DNA from: DATARH01 sp050246595
GTDB lineage: Bacteria; Pseudomonadota; Alphaproteobacteria; ATCC43930; CGMCC-115725
Length of the DNA: 57,698 bases
Direction: 5' to 3'
Assembly: GCA_050246595.1 (NCBI GenBank)
Contig: JBFWVT010000029.1
Location: forward strand, 1-57,698
Shown here: in pieces, positions 53,675 through 57,698 of the stretch
Position numbering within the stretch: position 1 is the first letter of the stretch
Layout of the letters: every line of letters starts with the position of its first letter
Program-made: the position numbers and the translations under genes
The notes under the pieces: model-generated
The model's input: only the letters and a program-made list of their open reading frames with translations
What the model was told of the DNA's origin: nothing
Database searches by the model: none

Positions 53675-54226
53675 TCAAAACCGCGTCGACAGCCAGATCG
53701 CCAGAAGCGAGCCGGCTTTGGCCACCCCCGATACCGGTTCGAAGCCAAGACTTTCCGCGGCGCCGTAGGTCAGCGCGATATCGCGGTGGCGCAACTCGTC
53801 GGCGCGAAAGGCGAGAAGCCGCTCGCGCAGCGCCGGCTCCGCATCGCCGAGACGCTCGGCCTGGGCGCGATAATGTTCGTCGATGACCTCCTCAACGCCG
53901 ACCGTGCAGGCCATCGCCGCCCGGCGTCCCAGCAGCGCCGTTGCCGCGCCGAGCACAAACCCCGTCGCATGCCAGAGCGGTTGCAGCACGGTTGGCCGGA
54001 CCCGGCGCGCCCGCACCAGATCCTCGAATTCGGCCAGGTGGCGCTTCTCCTGTTCGGCCATGCGGCGGATCTGGTCGCGGGCGCGGCCGCGGCCGGTCAC
54101 GGCAAGCTGACCGTCGTAAATCCGCACGGCGCCGTATTCGCCGGCATGATCGACGCGGATGATCCGCTCGATCTCCGCGTCGGGCGGCGGGTCGCCGGGC
54201 AGGTAGGGCGGACGGTCGATGCTCAT
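53675..54226 (-). CDS. coq7: demethoxyubiquinone hydroxylase (Coq7-type)
   Basis: 183-residue membrane-associated di-iron monooxygenase of ubiquinone synthesis. The ligand set is Glu30 (DHAGEYGAV), Glu60 and His63 (EQEKRHL), Glu112/113 (VGVEEVIDEHY), Glu144 and His147 (RADELRHRD). Length is that of the short bacterial form. It starts 7 bp after the dsbB stop on the same strand, so the two form an operon, as seen in several alphaproteobacteria. Confidence 0.95.
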   Translation of the reverse strand: MSIDRPPYLPGDPPPDAEIERIIRVDHAGEYGAVRIYDGQLAVTGRGRARDQIRRMAEQEKRHLAEFEDLVRARRVRPTVLQPLWHATGFVLGAATALLGRRAAMACTVGVEEVIDEHYRAQAERLGDAEPALRERLLAFRADELRHRDIALTYGAAESLGFEPVSGVAKAGSLLAIWLSTRF

Positions 54227-54233
54227 CGCGCCG

Positions 54234-54752
54234 TCATCCGGCGGCCCGGCGCACCGGTCCGGTCCGAGGCACCGGCCGGGCGTACCAGAACACGGCGGCG
54301 CAGATCGCGACCATCACGAGGGAGGCCAGCAGGTTCCACCCGGCCAGCGACACGCCGTACAGCGACCATTGCACCTCGTCGCAGCGCACCAGCGGAGCGC
54401 CTAAAATCCGTTGCCGCATGTCTTCGAGCGTCGTCGCGCCGCCGGCGGCAGGGGTGCAGGCGCTCGGGCCGGCAACCCAGCCCTGTTCGACACCGAGATG
54501 ATAAAAGGCGAAGCCGGTGCTGACAAAAAAGACAAGCCCCAGCACCAGCGCCACCCAGGGCAGCGACCGGCGATGCCCGACAAACAGCGCAACAATCGAA
54601 ATCGTGATCGCCGCGGCCCACGGCCAGCGCTGCAACACGCACAGCTCGCACGGGGCAAGCCCGCCCCAGTATTGCGAGGAGAGCGCCGTGCCGAGCACAA
54701 GCGCGCTCGCCGCCAGCACAAAACCGGCAAAGGCTCGGGTCGATACGATCAT
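54234..54752 (-). CDS. dsbB: disulfide bond formation protein B
   Basis: 172-residue inner-membrane protein with four helices that reoxidises DsbA using ubiquinone. The first cysteine pair is CELC (35-38), followed by QRWPW; the second pair is Cys99 and Cys124 in the second periplasmic loop. All four redox cysteines are present. The partner dsbA is not in the window. Its quinone dependence fits well with the adjacent coq7. Confidence 0.94.
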   Translation of the reverse strand: MIVSTRAFAGFVLAASALVLGTALSSQYWGGLAPCELCVLQRWPWAAAITISIVALFVGHRRSLPWVALVLGLVFFVSTGFAFYHLGVEQGWVAGPSACTPAAGGATTLEDMRQRILGAPLVRCDEVQWSLYGVSLAGWNLLASLVMVAICAAVFWYARPVPRTGPVRRAAG

Positions 54753-54912
54753 CCGCTATAGATAGCGCAGCGCCGGGAGGTCGCCAACGCGCCGCAACCG
54801 AGCCTATCGGATTGAAATCGACGGCGTCCCGTCCCCACATAACCGCCGCGCCGATCAGCGGCGCCGTCGGCTTCATCGGAGGCCGGCTTGTCCTTGTCGC
54901 CGGAAGGTGTCG

Positions 54913-55692
54913 ATGACTCCCCAGGAACGCGATCTGATAACGACCTTGCTGAGCCGGCTGAGGAACGCCGGCGCCGCGGGCCAGCAGAAGGACGCGGAAG
55001 CCGACGCGCTGATCCGCCAGGCGCTGCGCGAGCAGCCCGATATGGCGTATTACCTCGTGCAGACCGTCCTGATCCAGGATTTGAGCCTGAACGAGGCACA
55101 GAACCGGCTCGCCGATCTCGAACAACAGCTGGCCGAGGCCCAGTCCCAGAGATCCGCCGGGACAAGTTTTCTGGGCGGTCTGTTCGGCCGCAGCGCCCCG
55201 CAACAGCAGCAACAGGAGCAGCGCGGCGGACCGTGGGGCCGCGGCCCCCAGGGCGCACCGCAATACGGTCAGGGGTATGGGCAGGGTCAGGGGTATGGGC
55301 AGCCGGGATACGGGCAGAATCCGGGCTATCCGCCGCAGGGTCCCCAGGCCCAGCCGCAGGCGGGCGGGATGCTCGGGGGCGGCGGTGGCGGGTTTCTGCG
55401 CTCGGCGGCGGCGACCGCGGCCGGTGTCGCCGGCGGCGCGCTGCTGTTCCAAGGCATCTCGTCGATGTTCGGTCAGGGTTACGCGAACAGTCTGCACAGC
55501 GGCGCCGCCACTCCGGGTCTCGGCGAGAGTGTCGATAATTCCTACGCCGACAGCGGTGCCGGCGACTATGGCGGGGGTGGCGACCCCGGCTATACCGGCG
55601 GCGGTCCCGATTACGCCGGCGATTATAGCGGCGGGGGGGATTACGGCGATGGCGATTTCGGCGGCGGCGATTTCGGCAGCGACGACGTCTGA
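54913..55692 (+). CDS. DUF2076-family protein
   Basis: 259 residues. The N-terminus MTPQERDLITTLLSRLRNAG, with AEADALIRQALREQPDMAYY and LVQTVLIQDLSLNEAQNRLA, is the DUF2076 signature. It is followed by a glutamine-rich stretch, tandem GYGQ-type repeats and glycine/aspartate-rich low-complexity sequence. A GGALLFQGISSMFG segment near 187-200 looks weakly hydrophobic. DUF2076 proteins are called periplasmic ligand-binding sensors in databases without clear evidence. The ATG at 54913 follows GGAAGG five bases upstream. Confidence 0.88.
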   Translation: MTPQERDLITTLLSRLRNAGAAGQQKDAEADALIRQALREQPDMAYYLVQTVLIQDLSLNEAQNRLADLEQQLAEAQSQRSAGTSFLGGLFGRSAPQQQQQEQRGGPWGRGPQGAPQYGQGYGQGQGYGQPGYGQNPGYPPQGPQAQPQAGGMLGGGGGGFLRSAAATAAGVAGGALLFQGISSMFGQGYANSLHSGAATPGLGESVDNSYADSGAGDYGGGGDPGYTGGGPDYAGDYSGGGDYGDGDFGGGDFGSDDV

Positions 55693-55720
55693 CCGTCCGC
55701 CGCTTCGAGGCTGACAGCCG

Positions 55721-55755
55721 AAGGGCCGGTACGGCGCTCGACCGTGCCGGCCCTT
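55721..55755 (+). terminator. hairpin after the DUF2076 gene
   Basis: AAGGGCCGGTACGG pairs with CCGTGCCGGCCCTT (one G-U pair) around a 7-base loop, 28 bp after the stop codon. No long U-run follows, so termination efficiency is uncertain. Confidence 0.6.
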
Positions 55756-55847
55756 GCCGTCGCGACAGCAGGAGCAGCACGGGCGGCATTGGCGATCGCG
55801 GCGGTTGCGGCTGTCGATCGCGGGCGTCGCCGCGCCGGAGCAACTCC

Positions 55848-55922
55848 TTGGGACCGCCGGCGTCCCGCCGGCATCGCGCGCAGCAAAGCTTCGCCTGAGC
55901 CGGCCAGAGGCCGGCGGTCCCG
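55848..55922. repeat. intergenic inverted repeat
   Basis: TGGGACCGCCGGCGTCCCGC is mirrored by GGCCAGAGGCCGGCGGTCCC, giving outer arms GGGACCGCCGGC / GCCGGCGGTCCC with smaller internal stems. It lies in the 508-bp gap between the DUF2076 and DUF4282 genes, where I see no coding sequence. Confidence 0.75.
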
Positions 55923-56200
55923 AAGCGCCCTCGGCAAGCTGACTTGTCTTTGATAGCGCCTCGGTTTGGAGCGGATGATCCCGCCATTTCGGGACGACCG
56001 CCGCGGCTCCGGCCGGCGGTCAGCCCGACAGCGCCCGCGCCACAGAATGACAAGGTCAACAGTCGAACTGGGTCACTACCCGTCCCTGCCGCAGCTTGAA
56101 TTCGGCTTGAGGTTGAATCTACACTCCGCGCTTCCCACAAAATGGCGGTAGCGGGACGGCGGACGGGCCGTTTGCCGGCGCCGCCGGCTCGGAGGCTGCG

Positions 56201-56446
56201 ATGGGCCCGTTTCTTCGCTTCGAGGTGATGATCACGCCGATCCTGATCCAGATACTCTTCTGGATTGTGGTTGCGGCGACAGTGATCGCCGGGCTTGTGA
56301 TGATCATTGCGACGGGCGATGCACAGGGAATTCTGGTCATCATCCTCGGACCGATCGCGGCGCGGATTTATGCCGAAATTCTTATCGTGCTGTTCCGGAT
56401 CAACGACCATCTCCGGCGCATTCAGCACAACACCGAGCATCCCTGA
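56201..56446 (+). CDS. small DUF4282-type membrane protein
   Basis: 81 residues, two transmembrane helices (about 12-36 and 43-64), beginning MGPFLRFEVMITPILIQILF and ending in a basic RINDHLRRIQHN tail. This is the DUF4282 pattern. The function is unknown. A GGAGGC ribosome site precedes the ATG. It is convergent with panC. Confidence 0.8.
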   Translation: MGPFLRFEVMITPILIQILFWIVVAATVIAGLVMIIATGDAQGILVIILGPIAARIYAEILIVLFRINDHLRRIQHNTEHP

Positions 56447-56473
56447 GATATTTCCGCCTTTTGTCGGCGGTCT

Positions 56474-57355
56474 TTATGCGCCGGAGCGGGAGACGGTTTC
56501 CGGCAGGACCGGAATATTGTCGATCAGGCGGGTGCGTCCGAGACGCGCGGCGACGAGCAGACGGGACGGGGCCGCCAGGCGATCTACCGGCGCGAGATCG
56601 GCGGCGTCGCGCAATTCCAGATAATCGACCGCAAAACCGCCGGCGCGCAGCGCGGCCAGACCACGTCCGAGGCCGGCGCCGACATCCTCGGGGCGCGCGA
56701 CGATCTCGGCCGCGACCTCGCGCAACACGCGGTTCAGCAGCGGCGCGGCGCGGCGCTCCTCGGCCGAGAGATAGACGTTGCGCGACGACAGCGCGAGCCC
56801 GTCCGCCTCGCGCACGGTCGGCACGCCCGCGATTTGCACCGGAATATCCAGGTCGCGCGCCATCCGACGCACGACCAATAGCTGCTGATAATCCTTCTCG
56901 CCGAAATAGGCGGTGTCCGGCAGGCATTGCAGCAGCAGCTTGCAGACGACCGTCGCGACCCCCTCGAAATGCCCGGGCCGGAACGCGCCGTCGAGACCCT
57001 CGCTGATCCCGCCGACACGCACGCCGGTGGCGAAGCCGGGCGGGTACATTTCCGCGACCGGCGGCATAAACACGAGATCGACACCTTCCCCTGCGAAGGC
57101 GGCCAAATCGGCGGTCTCGTCGCCGGGATAGGAGGAAAAATCCTCGGCCGGTCCGAACTGCTTCGGGTTCACAAACAGCGATGCGACAACGCGTTGGTTT
57201 TCGCGGCGGGCGGCGCGCACCAGCGCCAGATGTCCGTCGTGAATGGCGCCCATCGTCGGCACCAGCCCGACCCGCTCGCGCGCCCCGCGCCATCCGGCGA
57301 CCGCGCCGCGCAGGGTCTGCACGCTTCTCGCAACCGCTATTCCCCCGGCAGGCAT
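56474..57355 (-). CDS. panC: pantothenate synthetase
   Basis: 293 residues; joins pantoate and beta-alanine with ATP. The HIGH-like nucleotide motif is PTMGAIHDGH (33-42), with VASLFVNPKQFGP, FGEKDYQQL and SSRNVYLS as further family blocks. The stop is 27 bp from the convergent DUF4282 gene. panB and panD are not in the window. Its upstream region is cut by the IS630 end about 220 bp away. Confidence 0.96.
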   Translation of the reverse strand: MPAGGIAVARSVQTLRGAVAGWRGARERVGLVPTMGAIHDGHLALVRAARRENQRVVASLFVNPKQFGPAEDFSSYPGDETADLAAFAGEGVDLVFMPPVAEMYPPGFATGVRVGGISEGLDGAFRPGHFEGVATVVCKLLLQCLPDTAYFGEKDYQQLLVVRRMARDLDIPVQIAGVPTVREADGLALSSRNVYLSAEERRAAPLLNRVLREVAAEIVARPEDVGAGLGRGLAALRAGGFAVDYLELRDAADLAPVDRLAAPSRLLVAARLGRTRLIDNIPVLPETVSRSGA

Positions 57356-57575
57356 GCAACCCTCCTTCCGCGGCCGAGCGGCGGCGCAACAGCCGATGGC
57401 GCGCTCGCTGCCCGGTGTTCGGCCCCCGGCGTTCGGCCCGGCCGCGTTCCGGCCGACGCGGCGCTTACGGCGTCTTTATAGCGATTTCGTCAGCCGAAGG
57501 GGGGATTGGGTACTGCCCCGGTTTGAAATTGGCTCGCCGCGCCGCTCCGGAGCGATCCTTTGGAGTCGTATCCTA

Positions 57576-57698
57576 GAGCGTGATCGCATCAGGTTGAAGC
57601 ATAGCCGGCATTGGCGAGATAGTTTGCGCATTCCTGTGCGGTGAAATGATCGAGCAAGGAGCCGATCTGGCGCCAGGTAGCATCGGTGGTGCGCGGAT
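57576..57698 (-). mobile_element. IS630-family insertion sequence, 3' end (runs off the right edge)
   Basis: A terminal inverted repeat GAGCGTGATCGCATCAGG starts at 57576, directly after a TA target dinucleotide (57574-57575). The transposase stop codon lies inside the repeat. The end matches the left-edge IS at about 19 of 24 positions in inverted orientation. Only the first 123 bp of this element, the transposase-distal end, are inside the window. Confidence 0.85.
57589..57698 (-). CDS. IS630-family transposase, C-terminal part (partial)
   Basis: On the minus strand the last 36 codons read ...PRTTDATWRQIGSLLDHF and TAQECANYLANAGYAST, then TGA at 57589-57591. This is the standard IS630 transposase ending (W..IG.LLD.F...EC.NY..NAGY). 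The N-terminal and catalytic parts lie outside the window. It may be another copy of the element at the left edge. Confidence 0.85.
   Translation of the reverse strand, partial: PRTTDATWRQIGSLLDHFTAQECANYLANAGYAST

Overview
The window is high-GC DNA from an alphaproteobacterium. The evidence is a core gene set typical of that class: thrC followed by a mitochondrial-type M16 peptidase and a GNAT acetyltransferase, trpD-trpC-moaC-moeA, coq7 next to dsbB, L28, alaS, panC and a Do-type protease. A Rhodospirillales-like lineage is my best guess, but no rRNA or tRNA is visible to confirm it. Both window ends lie inside IS630-family elements in the same orientation: the transposase N-terminus is at the left edge and a transposase C-terminus at the right edge. 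The window probably runs from one IS copy to the next.

Layout. 0.4-6.5 kb: cNMP-regulated Na+/H+ antiporter, then the thrC-M16-GNAT operon. 6.6-9.6 kb: YqgE/AlgH, peroxiredoxin, an APH-type kinase and a CxxC-rich YkgJ protein. 9.7-15.5 kb: carboxylesterase, agmatinase-family ureohydrolase, MFS carrier and a ThDP enzyme. 15.5-19.7 kb: vapBC toxin-antitoxin pair, cupin, type II NADH dehydrogenase and an FAD-linked oxidase. 19.8-23.5 kb: tryptophan and molybdenum cofactor genes, with trpC and moaC fused into one reading frame. 23.6-27.5 kb: ECF sigma factor, rpmB and an arsR-arsM-acr3 operon. 27.5-32.6 kb: RadC, enoyl-CoA hydratase, PPOX-fold protein and two acyl-CoA dehydrogenases. 32.6-35 kb: an AT-richer EVE-Mrr restriction-type nuclease, then formamidase and cytochrome c. 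35-44 kb: CMD protein, DegP, an undescribed HTH/disordered protein, a lactate-type FAD oxidase and a fused indolepyruvate oxidoreductase. 44-51.6 kb: TPR-GT9 glycosyltransferase, amidohydrolase, TPR lipoprotein, alaS and rhodanese. 51.7-57.4 kb: PBP1A, coq7, dsbB, DUF2076, DUF4282 and panC.

Most of the window is ordinary metabolism and housekeeping, with no phage, conjugation or CRISPR genes. The accessory parts are the ars operon, vapBC, the EVE-Mrr gene and the IS630 edges. Gaps between genes carry at least four kinds of palindromic repeat. One such repeat is translated in frame inside the second acyl-CoA dehydrogenase.

The observations I rate highest are the TrpC-MoaC fusion, the coding repeat in the acyl-CoA dehydrogenase, the isolated EVE-Mrr gene, paired 22-bp elements 50 bp apart in front of arsR, and the HTH/disordered protein at 37.5-38.6 kb. 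I did not find a large undescribed multi-gene system.
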